A stretch of DNA of 64,000 nt from contig NZ_CP029425.2 in assembly GCF_002278135.3 (NCBI RefSeq), positions 6,300,001 to 6,364,000 on the forward strand, in the 5' to 3' direction. The notes beneath the pieces were generated by a model. That model did no database searches. It was not told the DNA's origin and saw only the letters and a program-made list of their open reading frames with translations. Of the stretch, positions 16,992 through 24,033 are shown in pieces. The translations under genes and the position numbers were made by a program. Source of the DNA: Bradyrhizobium ottawaense (lineage in GTDB: Bacteria; Pseudomonadota; Alphaproteobacteria; Rhizobiales; Xanthobacteraceae). How positions within the stretch are numbered: the stretch's first letter is position 1; every line of letters begins with the position of its first letter.

Positions 16992-18722
16992 TCAGGGCAG
17001 CACTTCGCGGCGTTCGCCGAGCCGCTGGTCGAGCTCGGCGCGCTTGTCGGCCAGAAGGCCGGCCTGCGCGGCCTCAATGACCGTGAACAGCTCATGAGCG
17101 TCGCTGAGCCGGGTCACGGTGACGTAGCTTGCGCCGGCCGCATAGAGCTCGTCCACGTCCGACAGGAGATCGGCCGTGGCCACGATCAGGGCGGTCGGAT
17201 TGAGCGCGCGGACGTGGCGGACCAGCTTCTCGTTGCTGGCGCCCTTCAGCAGCGAATCCGGCACGCTGAGGATGATCATCTCGGACTTGCCGACGCCGGC
17301 ATGGAGCAGCGTATCCGCGCTGCTGATGTCGCCATAGATCACGTGCAGGCCGCGCGACAGCAACGTCTGGTACACATTGGGGTTGAAATCGACCACGGTG
17401 ATCTGCTCGAGCAGCACCGGCGTCTGCCGTTCGATCTCGGCCAGCAGCGCGCTCGCCGCACGGAAAAAACCGAGGATGACGATACGGCGGGCCTCGCCAT
17501 GGCCGCCCTCGTGCCCCTCCTCGGCATGGCCGTTGCCGTGATCGAGGTCGCGCAGGCCGATCCGCTTCAGGGGGCCGATCGCCCAGCGGGTGATCTCGTC
17601 GCTGCGGCTCATCGCAAAGGTCGAGAGCACCGCGAGCACCACGAAGGCGAAGGAGGCGGCATTCGCCGTCTGCGCTGCGATATGGTGATCGGCGACGCCG
17701 GTCTGGATCACCACCAGCGAGAACTCGGAGATCTGCGCGAGGTTCAGCGCCGGCAACAGGCTGGCGCGCAAGCCCTGCTTCATCAGATAGAGCGGCGTGA
17801 AGGTGGTGACGAGGCGGCTCACCACCGTGAAAGCCGCGATCATCAGCGCCAGCCCGATCACGGAGAGGCCGGGGACGGGAATGGTCATGCCGAGTGCGAC
17901 GAAGAACAGGGTGATGAAGAAGTCGCGCAGCGTGGTGACCTTGGCGGTGACGTCGAGCGCGTAGGGAAAGGTCGAGAGCGAGACGCCGGCGATCAGGGCG
18001 CCCATCTCGCGCGACAGCGACAGCCGCTCGGCGGTCTCGGCGACGAGAAAGCACCAGGCCAGCGCGCCGAGCAGGATCAGCTCGGGCCGCCGGGCGATCT
18101 GGTGGAACAGCCGCGGCAGCACGTAGCGGCTGACCAGCAGAGCTGCGGCGACCAGCACCGCGACACGGCCGATCGAGAGCAGGATGACGCTGGCCTGCAG
18201 ATTGGCGAGGCTCGGCTGCACCGCCAGAAACAGGATGGCGAAGATGTCCTGGAGCACCAGCACGCCGAGCGTGATGCGCCCTGGCAGCGTGTCGAGCTCG
18301 CGTTTCTCGTAGAGCACCTTGACGATGATGACGGTGCTCGACAGCGCGCAGGCGACGCAGAGATAGACCGCATCGAAGTGCCCGCCCCCGAGTGACAGGC
18401 CGATGCCGACGAAGAACAGGACCCCGAGCAGGCAGCCGCCGAGGAGCTGGCCGCCCGCCGCGAACAGGATCACCTTTCCCGCCCGCACGATCTTCTTCAG
18501 ATCGATCTCCAGGCCGATCATGAACAGCATGAAGATCAGGCCGAGCTCGGAGATGACGCCGATCGATTCCTGCGAATGGACCCAGCCCGCGCCGAATGGA
18601 CCTATGCAAAAGCCGGCGATAAGATAGGCCAGAATGAGCGGCTGCCGGGAGAAATGGGCGAGCAGGCCCAGCATCCAGGCAAATAGAATACAGAGAGTGA
18701 TGTCGCGAATGAGCTCATGCAT
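16992..18722 (-). CDS. CPA2 (Kef/YbaL-type) cation:proton antiporter
   Basis: 576 residues from ATG at 18722 (MHELIRDITLCILFAWML). About 12 membrane segments form the Na+/H+ exchanger domain (1-390), with the family motif LGLIFMLFMIGLEIDLKKI. A cytoplasmic RCK/TrkA-N domain follows (about 430-545; RIVILGFFRAASALLAEIE). In this Rossmann start the usual G-x-G-x-x-G is GFFRAAS, so nucleotide binding may be altered. The C-terminus is a short acidic/Arg helix. Predicted K+ or Na+ efflux in exchange for protons at the inner membrane. The family is close to YbaL/KefB. Confidence 0.9.
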   Translation of the reverse strand: MHELIRDITLCILFAWMLGLLAHFSRQPLILAYLIAGFCIGPFGAGWVHSQESIGVISELGLIFMLFMIGLEIDLKKIVRAGKVILFAAGGQLLGGCLLGVLFFVGIGLSLGGGHFDAVYLCVACALSSTVIIVKVLYEKRELDTLPGRITLGVLVLQDIFAILFLAVQPSLANLQASVILLSIGRVAVLVAAALLVSRYVLPRLFHQIARRPELILLGALAWCFLVAETAERLSLSREMGALIAGVSLSTFPYALDVTAKVTTLRDFFITLFFVALGMTIPVPGLSVIGLALMIAAFTVVSRLVTTFTPLYLMKQGLRASLLPALNLAQISEFSLVVIQTGVADHHIAAQTANAASFAFVVLAVLSTFAMSRSDEITRWAIGPLKRIGLRDLDHGNGHAEEGHEGGHGEARRIVILGFFRAASALLAEIERQTPVLLEQITVVDFNPNVYQTLLSRGLHVIYGDISSADTLLHAGVGKSEMIILSVPDSLLKGASNEKLVRHVRALNPTALIVATADLLSDVDELYAAGASYVTVTRLSDAHELFTVIEAAQAGLLADKRAELDQRLGERREVLP

Positions 18723-18789
18723 GCCAAATTGGTCCGTTTTGCCGCACCCTAGAGGCGGGTTGCGGCGCGGCAAGCGAGCAATTCGTCAC

Positions 18790-19317
18790 ATGCGAAAAGG
18801 GCTGTTCGCAGCAATGCTGCTATGTCCCCTCGCCTTTGCCGTGCCCGCCGTCGCACAATCCAAGGTCAATATTGAACAGAACTTTGCCGATTCCCTCACC
18901 GCGCAGCCGAAGGAGGAACTCGCAATCTCCGGTGGTTTCTACGTGCCTGCCTATTCCAGCGTCGCAATGAGCCAGGGCAAGCTGCGCGTCGACTTCTCGG
19001 TGACCTTGAGTGTTCACAACGCCTCCGAGACGCAAGCACTGGTGATCAAACGCATCGCCTATTTCGACACCGCAGGCAAGCAGGTCGAGAGTTATCTGAA
19101 GGCGCCGGTGGCCGTGAGGCCGCTGGCCACAGTCTCGATCTTCATTCCGACCGACGACGTGCGCGGCGGGACCGGGGCCAATTTCCTCGTCGACTGGGCC
19201 GCGACAGGCGAGATCGCCGAGCCCGTGGTCGAGGCCCTGATGGTTGGCGGCGTCGCCAATGCGCATTACGCTTTCATCAGCCAGGGCCGTCCGACTAGGA
19301 CGGCCACAAAGAAGTGA
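18790..19317 (+). CDS. DUF3124 domain exported protein
   Basis: 175 residues from ATG at 18790. Signal peptide MRKGLFAAMLLCPLAFAVPAVAQ, then a DUF3124 domain (GGFYVPAYSSVAMSQGK through NFLVDWAATGEIAEPVVEAL), an all-beta periplasmic domain of unknown function. The C-terminal 11 codons (GRPTRTATKK plus stop) are the first unit of a 33-bp tandem repeat that continues beyond the stop codon. Divergent from the antiporter with 67 bases between. Confidence 0.85.
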   Translation: MRKGLFAAMLLCPLAFAVPAVAQSKVNIEQNFADSLTAQPKEELAISGGFYVPAYSSVAMSQGKLRVDFSVTLSVHNASETQALVIKRIAYFDTAGKQVESYLKAPVAVRPLATVSIFIPTDDVRGGTGANFLVDWAATGEIAEPVVEALMVGGVANAHYAFISQGRPTRTATKK

Positions 19318-19385
19318 GTCCGTCCGACCCGGACGGTTGGCAGGAAGTAAGGCCGTCCGACCCGGGCGGTTGGCCAGGAAACAAG
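19285..19385 (+). repeat. 33-bp tandem repeat, three units, spanning a stop codon
   Basis: Units start with CCGTCCGAC at 19287, 19320 and 19353, exactly 33 bases apart. Read in the upstream gene's frame they give RPTRTATKK-stop, RPTRTVGRK-stop and RPTRAVGQE. Each unit also contains a small inverted repeat CCGTCC/GGACGG (third copy GGGCGG). Unit length is a multiple of three, so a unit without its stop codon would extend the protein by 11 residues. Confidence 0.85.
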
Positions 19386-19439
19386 ATTGGCCGGCGCAAC
19401 GCCGGCTGGCTCAACAAGAACAAAACGAGGAACACCCCC

Positions 19440-20672
19440 ATGACGTCCAGCTTCGATTTCGCACCCCTGTTTCCGGCAGGGCTGCCGGCCCCTTCTGCGC
19501 GCTGGACGGGGCTTGCCAAATACAGTTTCGTGGGCGGCAACAACGATTCCGAGCAACTGCCGCTCGAGGGCCTGATCGAGGCGACCACCTCAGCGTTACA
19601 GCGCGAAGGCCGGTCGCTCGCGACCTACGGTCTGGCGCATGGCCCGCAGGGCTACCTGCCCTTGCGCGAATTCCTGGTGACGAAGCTCAAGCGCGATGCC
19701 GGCATCAACTGCACCGTCGACGATCTCCTGATCGTGTCCGGCTCGCTCCAGGCGCTCGACCTCGTCAACGCGACGCTGCTGACCCGCGGCGACACAGTGA
19801 TCTTCGAGCAGGACAGCTATCAGGGCTCGCTGACCCGCCTGGCACGGCTCGGCGTCAATGTGGTCGGCGTCCCCCTCGACAAGGACGGCATGCGCATGGA
19901 CGTGCTGGCCGCGACGCTGGCCGACCTGAAGAGCCGCGGGATCCGGCCGAAATACATCTACACCATTCCGACGGTGCAGAATCCGACCGGCAGCATCATG
20001 CCCGAGAGCCGACGCACTGAGCTGGTACGGCTCGCGACCGAGTATGGCGTGCCCATCTTCGAGGACGATTGCTATGCCGACCTCGTCTGGTCAGGGAAGC
20101 GCCCGCCGGCGATTCATGCGATGAGCCCGAACGGCGGCGTGATTCATATCGGCTCGTTCTCCAAGTCGATCGCGCCGGCGCTGCGCGTCGGCTTCATCGT
20201 GGCGCCCTGGGAGGTGATGTCGCGGATGCTGGCGCTGAAGACGGATGCCGGCTCCGGCGCGCTGGAGCAGATGGTGCTCGCCGCCTATTGCAAGCCGCAT
20301 TTCGCAAGCCACGTGCCGGCCCTGACCAAGGCGCTGCGCACCAAGCTCGACACGCTGATGGAGGCGCTGAACGAGCAGTTCGGGACGGCCGCCGAGTTCG
20401 AGGAGCCCAAGGGCGGCATCTTCCTCTGGGTGAAGCTGCCCGACCAGGTCGATACGCTGAAACTCTATCAGGCCGCTCTCACCGCCGGAGTCTCGATCAA
20501 TCCGGGGCCGGAATGGTCGACCAACAAGAGCCATGCCAGCTCGCGCCTCAGGCTGTGTTTTGCGAGTCCGACGCACCAGCAGATCCGCGAGGGCGTCGCC
20601 GTGCTGGCCGAGGTCTGCCGCAAGGAATTCGGGGTGCCGGCCCGGAGTGCCAATGTTGAGAAGCGGGCCTGA
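19440..20672 (+). CDS. PLP-dependent aminotransferase (class I/II, LysN/MocR-like)
   Basis: 410 residues from ATG at 19440; in-frame upstream codons belong to the tandem repeat. Fold type I. Visible: YGLAHGPQGYLPLREFL, NPTGSIMPESRR, the aspartate in EDDCYADLVW, and the Schiff-base Lys in GSFSKSIAPALRVGF. Closest in style to 2-aminoadipate aminotransferase (LysN) and the aminotransferase domain of MocR regulators, but with no HTH domain. Cytoplasmic; substrate uncertain. Convergent with the dioxygenase gene. Confidence 0.88.
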   Translation: MTSSFDFAPLFPAGLPAPSARWTGLAKYSFVGGNNDSEQLPLEGLIEATTSALQREGRSLATYGLAHGPQGYLPLREFLVTKLKRDAGINCTVDDLLIVSGSLQALDLVNATLLTRGDTVIFEQDSYQGSLTRLARLGVNVVGVPLDKDGMRMDVLAATLADLKSRGIRPKYIYTIPTVQNPTGSIMPESRRTELVRLATEYGVPIFEDDCYADLVWSGKRPPAIHAMSPNGGVIHIGSFSKSIAPALRVGFIVAPWEVMSRMLALKTDAGSGALEQMVLAAYCKPHFASHVPALTKALRTKLDTLMEALNEQFGTAAEFEEPKGGIFLWVKLPDQVDTLKLYQAALTAGVSINPGPEWSTNKSHASSRLRLCFASPTHQQIREGVAVLAEVCRKEFGVPARSANVEKRA

Positions 20673-20682
20673 GGCCGCGGCC

Positions 20683-21537
20683 TCACGCCTCGACGTGAAA
20701 CTCCACGTTGACTTGGCCGCTCCCGGAGGACGGAAAATAGTCGCAGAGCTGCTCGGCGGCGCCGCGGTAGTCGTACCAGCCAAGCGCGGCGAACAGCATG
20801 ATGGTGTCGGCCATGCCGCCTTCGCCGTTGCACTTGGTGGCGTAATCCGGAAGCATGTCGAGGAATTCGCGATAGCGGCGGCTCTGCCACAGCTCGAGCA
20901 CGCGCAGATCGACCTGACGGTTGAACTCGCTGGCGACCGACGTCCAGGCCTCGGGGCCCAGCTTCTTGTTCGGCCAGAGCCGATGCGAGAGCGAACCGCT
21001 GGCGATGATTGCGACGCGTTCACGGGATTCATCGATCGCGCGGCGGGTCGCTTCACCGAGGATCCGGCTCTCCTCGAAGGAGGTGAATAGCGGCGAGGCG
21101 ACCGAGACGACCTTCGCGAAGCCGTCCCGGTTCAGGTAGTGCATCGGCACGACGGTGCCGTATTCGAGCCCGAGGCTGGCCACCTGATGGGCGATCACGT
21201 TCAGGCCGGCGTCCCCGGCCCTATCAGCGATGGCTTCGGCCAGGCGCGTGTCGCCCGGCAAATCGTAGCGCAGATCCTGGATCATCTGCGGCGCCTCGTG
21301 GCTCGTGAACGAGCCGCAATGCCGCGCATTGGCATTGATGTGGTAGCCGAAATTGGAGAGCCAGTGGGTGTCGAACACCACAAAGCAGGTCACGCCGCGC
21401 TCCTTCGCCCGCCGGCCGAGCTCGCGCAAAGACCTGACCGCCGGCTCGCGCGCATCGCGTAACGGGCTGCCGGGTTGCTCCGACAGCATCAGCGATGGAA
21501 CGTGGGTGACCTTGGCCGCGAGTACGAGTTGCCCCAT
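20683..21537 (-). CDS. 3,4-dihydroxyphenylacetate 2,3-dioxygenase-like (class III extradiol)
   Basis: 284 residues from ATG at 21537 (a GTG 9 bases earlier is possible). Strong resemblance to enteric HpcB/HpaD: LVLAAKVTHVPS, VVFDTHWLSNFGYHINA, LEYGTVVPMHYLN, ASGSLSHRLWP and ALGWYDY. Non-haem Fe(II) ring-opening dioxygenase of the LigB superfamily; His residues in KVTHVP and FDTHW are likely metal ligands. It would cleave homoprotocatechuate or a similar catechol. No other hpa genes are nearby, so the in vivo substrate is open. It follows a small HTH gene, probably in one transcript. Confidence 0.88.
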   Translation of the reverse strand: MGQLVLAAKVTHVPSLMLSEQPGSPLRDAREPAVRSLRELGRRAKERGVTCFVVFDTHWLSNFGYHINANARHCGSFTSHEAPQMIQDLRYDLPGDTRLAEAIADRAGDAGLNVIAHQVASLGLEYGTVVPMHYLNRDGFAKVVSVASPLFTSFEESRILGEATRRAIDESRERVAIIASGSLSHRLWPNKKLGPEAWTSVASEFNRQVDLRVLELWQSRRYREFLDMLPDYATKCNGEGGMADTIMLFAALGWYDYRGAAEQLCDYFPSSGSGQVNVEFHVEA

Positions 21538-21555
21538 GGCGGTCACCCCGAAGCG

Positions 21556-21828
21556 TCAGGCCGCCTGTGGCTGGCTGCCGTGGATCGCGGAGGCCAGCCT
21601 CAGCAAGAGGACGATCGAGACGTTGCCCTTGCCGGCCTCGATCTGGGCGATATAGCGCTCGGAAATCCCGGAACGGCGGGCCAGCTCGCGGCGCGACAGG
21701 GCGCAGCGCATGCGCGAGGACCGCAAGCGATCGCCCAGCTCGGTCAGAAACGCGGTCTCGGAATAAGGCGGCACGGCGCAGCTCCCCGGCAGCACTTCGC
21801 CCGCAAAATCCATGACTTGATTCAGCAT
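21556..21828 (-). CDS. Short XRE-family HTH regulator (BoxR-like, HTH domain only)
   Basis: About 90 residues from ATG at 21828. The core LGDRLRSSRMRCALSRRELARRSGISERYIAQIEAGKGN is an XRE helix-turn-helix closely resembling the N-terminus of BoxR-type regulators of aromatic catabolism. Those normally continue into a shikimate-kinase-like effector domain of about 170 residues. Here the frame stops after SAIHGSQPQAA and the dioxygenase starts 18 bases later, so the effector domain is missing. It likely controls the downstream dioxygenase. Confidence 0.75.
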   Translation of the reverse strand: MLNQVMDFAGEVLPGSCAVPPYSETAFLTELGDRLRSSRMRCALSRRELARRSGISERYIAQIEAGKGNVSIVLLLRLASAIHGSQPQAA

Positions 21829-21987
21829 TGGTCTATCCAGGTTCGCCTTCGGGAAGCGCCATCCTACGCCGGAAAAGACCGGCCTCATTGACGCGGATCA
21901 AATTCGCGAGCGATCGGCGGCAGCCATGGACGGAAGCGGACGGGATGCTACACTTTGGAATTCTTCGAGGCGGGGTTTCTTCAGGAC

Positions 21988-22443
21988 ATGACGCGTTGTT
22001 TGAGCCGCTGGATCGCGGCTGCGATGCTGTGGGCGGCGATCACCTCCACGGCAGGTGCCGAGACACTGACCGCGACGGTCGAGCAATGGGGCCTGCTCGG
22101 CTCGTGGGCGGTCGATTGCGCAACCGGGCCTGACCGCGACAAGGGCGCGCTCCTGACTTACGAAATCCGGAAGGACGGCCGGGTGATGTACCGGCGCAAT
22201 TTCGGCGAGGCCAGGGACGAGAACGAGGTGGTGTCGGCCAGGGTCAGCGCCGAGGGCCTGCTCAATGTGATGGTGTACTTCCCCTCGCTGCACCAGGCCC
22301 GTGAGTTCGGGCTGCTGCTGGCGAAGGACGGCAGCAGCCTGCGCGCGATCTACAATCGCAGCGAGCGCGGCGAGTACACGATCAGGGACGGCAAGTACGT
22401 CGCCACCGGCGCGCCGACGCCGGCGCAGCAACGCTGCGATTAG
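21988..22443 (+). CDS. Exported hypothetical protein
   Basis: 151 residues from ATG at 21988. Signal peptide MTRCLSRWIAAAMLWAAITSTAGA. The mature part starts TLTATVEQWGLLGSWAVDCA and has two Cys (C in VDCATG and the near-terminal QQRCD) that could form a disulfide. No known domain recognised; periplasmic location inferred. The upstream extension to 21955 would need a TTG start and spoils the signal peptide. Confidence 0.7.
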   Translation: MTRCLSRWIAAAMLWAAITSTAGAETLTATVEQWGLLGSWAVDCATGPDRDKGALLTYEIRKDGRVMYRRNFGEARDENEVVSARVSAEGLLNVMVYFPSLHQAREFGLLLAKDGSSLRAIYNRSERGEYTIRDGKYVATGAPTPAQQRCD

Positions 22444-22447
22444 TCTC

Positions 22448-22463
22448 CTGAACAGCTGTTCAG
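22448..22463. promoter_or_regulatory. Perfect 16-bp palindrome CTGAACAGCTGTTCAG
   Basis: Five bases after the stop of the preceding gene and 21 bases before the EcfG-like -35 of the next. The symmetry suits a dimeric repressor or a short transcript hairpin. No regulator was identified. Confidence 0.5.
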
Positions 22464-22483
22464 AATTCTCCCGCGTTTCCTCC

Positions 22484-22508
22484 GGAACGTTCGCGCCAAT
22501 GCGCGGTT
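22484..22508 (+). promoter_or_regulatory. EcfG-like promoter for the His-rich small protein
   Basis: GGAAC at 22484-22488, 16-base spacer, GGTT at 22505-22508. It lies about 30 bases before the start codon of the 22539 gene. This matches the alphaproteobacterial general-stress sigma consensus (GGAAC-N16/17-CGTT) except for the first base of the -10. Confidence 0.65.
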
Positions 22509-22538
22509 TAAATGTGCATTCGATTGGAGGAGGACATC

Positions 22539-22778
22539 ATGAAGAAGCTTGGTTATGTGGTTGCGGCCCTGGGTGCGCTCGTGATCGCGGCGCCGACGCT
22601 GGCGAGCGCGGAGACGGTGGTGATCAAGCGCGGCGGCTACCACCACCATCATCACGGGCCGTACGGCGCTCGCGCCGAATTCCGCGGCCATCGTGACCAT
22701 GGTTGGCATCGTGGCTGGCACAATCGCGACAAGGTCGTGGTGATCAAGCGCAGCCATCGCCATCACAACTGGGACTAA
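22539..22778 (+). CDS. Small exported His-rich protein
   Basis: 79 residues with a clear signal peptide (MKKLGYVVAALGALVIAAPTLASA). The mature peptide of about 55 residues contains GGYHHHHHGPYG and HRDHGWHRGWHNRD plus a final RSHRHHNWD, 18 His in all by eye, and VVIKR twice. Metal binding in the periplasm is plausible but unproven. A very strong GGAGGAGG ribosome binding site precedes the ATG, an EcfG-like promoter lies upstream and a hairpin downstream. Monocistronic. Confidence 0.8.
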   Translation: MKKLGYVVAALGALVIAAPTLASAETVVIKRGGYHHHHHGPYGARAEFRGHRDHGWHRGWHNRDKVVVIKRSHRHHNWD

Positions 22779-22794
22779 TCCAGAGCGCATATGG

Positions 22795-22822
22795 AAATGG
22801 CCCCTCACGGGGCCATTTCTCT
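22795..22822 (+). terminator. Terminator-like hairpin
   Basis: AAATGGCCCC and GGGGCCATTT pair around a TCAC loop and are followed by TCTCTT. Likely ends the small His-rich protein transcript. Confidence 0.75.
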
Positions 22823-22835
22823 TGCGCGCAGTCTT

Positions 22836-22961
22836 GTAGGGTGGGCAAAGCGACTTGTCCGCCATAGCTCGAGGAGCGACGGCGGAAGCGTCGCCCACCG
22901 CTTCCGTAGTGATCAAGGAGAAGTGGTGGGCACGGCGCAAGGGCGCCTTTGCCCACCCTAC
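22836..22961. repeat. Dispersed inverted repeat GTAGGGTGGGCAAAG type, second copy
   Basis: The arms GTAGGGTGGGCAAAGC and GCCTTTGCCCACCCTAC match those at 4310-4402. The interior differs (includes CGTCGCCCACCGC and GTGGTGGGCACGG), so the family is defined by its arms. Confidence 0.75.
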
Positions 22962-22995
22962 GATTATTCTGCGTTCGCAGGGCGTGTTGACGAAG

Positions 22996-23814
22996 CTAAT
23001 CCCACGCCGGCGCGAAGCCCGGATTGACGCAGCGGCGATCCTTGGGCAGCGCCGCGATCTTGTTGCGGTCGGCATCGTCGAGCGTGATCTTCAGCGCATC
23101 GAGATTGGCTTGCTGGCTCTCCCGGCGCGAGGCCTTCGGAATCGCGGCGACGCCGTCCTGGTCGAGCAGCCATTTCAGCGCCACCTGCGCAGCGGTTGCG
23201 TTGTGCCTGGCGCCGATCTCGGCCAGCACCGGCTCCGAGGCAATGCGCCCTTGCGCGAGCGGACAATAGGCCACCAGCGGGATCGACTTCGCGGCGAGAT
23301 AGGCCAGCACCTTCGATTGATCGAGCATTGCGTGATATTCGATCTGGTTGCAGGCGATCGGCACCCTGATGTCCTCGACCACGGTCTTGAGCAGCGCCGT
23401 GGTGAAATTGGCAACGCCAATCGCCCGCGTGCGCCCCTCCTGCTTCAGCTTCATCAATGTCTCGAACACCGCACCCCAGTTCGCCGCCTTCGACGGCCAG
23501 TGCACGAGATAGAGATCGACATGATCGAGCCTGAGCTTGTTCAGGCTCGCATCGAAGGCGCGGCGGATCGCGTCGGGGCCGAGGTTCTCATGCCAGACCT
23601 TGGTCGTGACGTGCAGCTCGCCGCGCGGGAGGCGAGCCGCGGCAAGGGCAGCGCCGATGGATTCTTCGTTGGCGTACATCTCGGCGGTGTCGATGTGGCG
23701 ATAGCCGATCGACAGCGCGCTATCGACTGCGGCGCGGCAGGCATCGCCCTGCATGCGGAAGGTGCCGAGGCCGAGCTTGGGCATGCTGATGCCCTGGGTC
23801 TTCAGATTGTCCAT
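22996..23814 (-). CDS. Aldo/keto reductase (2,5-diketogluconate reductase-like)
   Basis: 272 residues from ATG at 23814. Catalytic tetrad visible: Asp in GYRHIDTAEMYANE, Tyr in the same block, Lys in VTTKVWHENL and His in LYLVHWPSK. C-terminal NADPH-binding block AAIPKASRRESQQANLDAL (IPK and R). Layout matches DkgB/AKR5-type reductases that reduce aldehydes and diketo sugars with NADPH in the cytoplasm. Physiological substrate unknown. A longer frame to 23937 lacks support. Confidence 0.9.
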   Translation of the reverse strand: MDNLKTQGISMPKLGLGTFRMQGDACRAAVDSALSIGYRHIDTAEMYANEESIGAALAAARLPRGELHVTTKVWHENLGPDAIRRAFDASLNKLRLDHVDLYLVHWPSKAANWGAVFETLMKLKQEGRTRAIGVANFTTALLKTVVEDIRVPIACNQIEYHAMLDQSKVLAYLAAKSIPLVAYCPLAQGRIASEPVLAEIGARHNATAAQVALKWLLDQDGVAAIPKASRRESQQANLDALKITLDDADRNKIAALPKDRRCVNPGFAPAWD

Positions 23815-24033
23815 GAACAGGCTCCTGTCGTTCAACCCGCTGGATGCACGCGGCGTTGCCGCGTGGGCAGACTCTTTGGTGATGGAAAAGAGGTGGCGGG
23901 AGTGAGGAGCATAGCCCGGCATGGGCAGCGCGGCCAATCAAGATCGGGTTAGCATTGCACGCACGATTCCTCTCAGCCGTCATGCCCGGGACGAGCCCGG
24001 CCATGACAACTGGGCTCATAATCGCCCCGCCCC

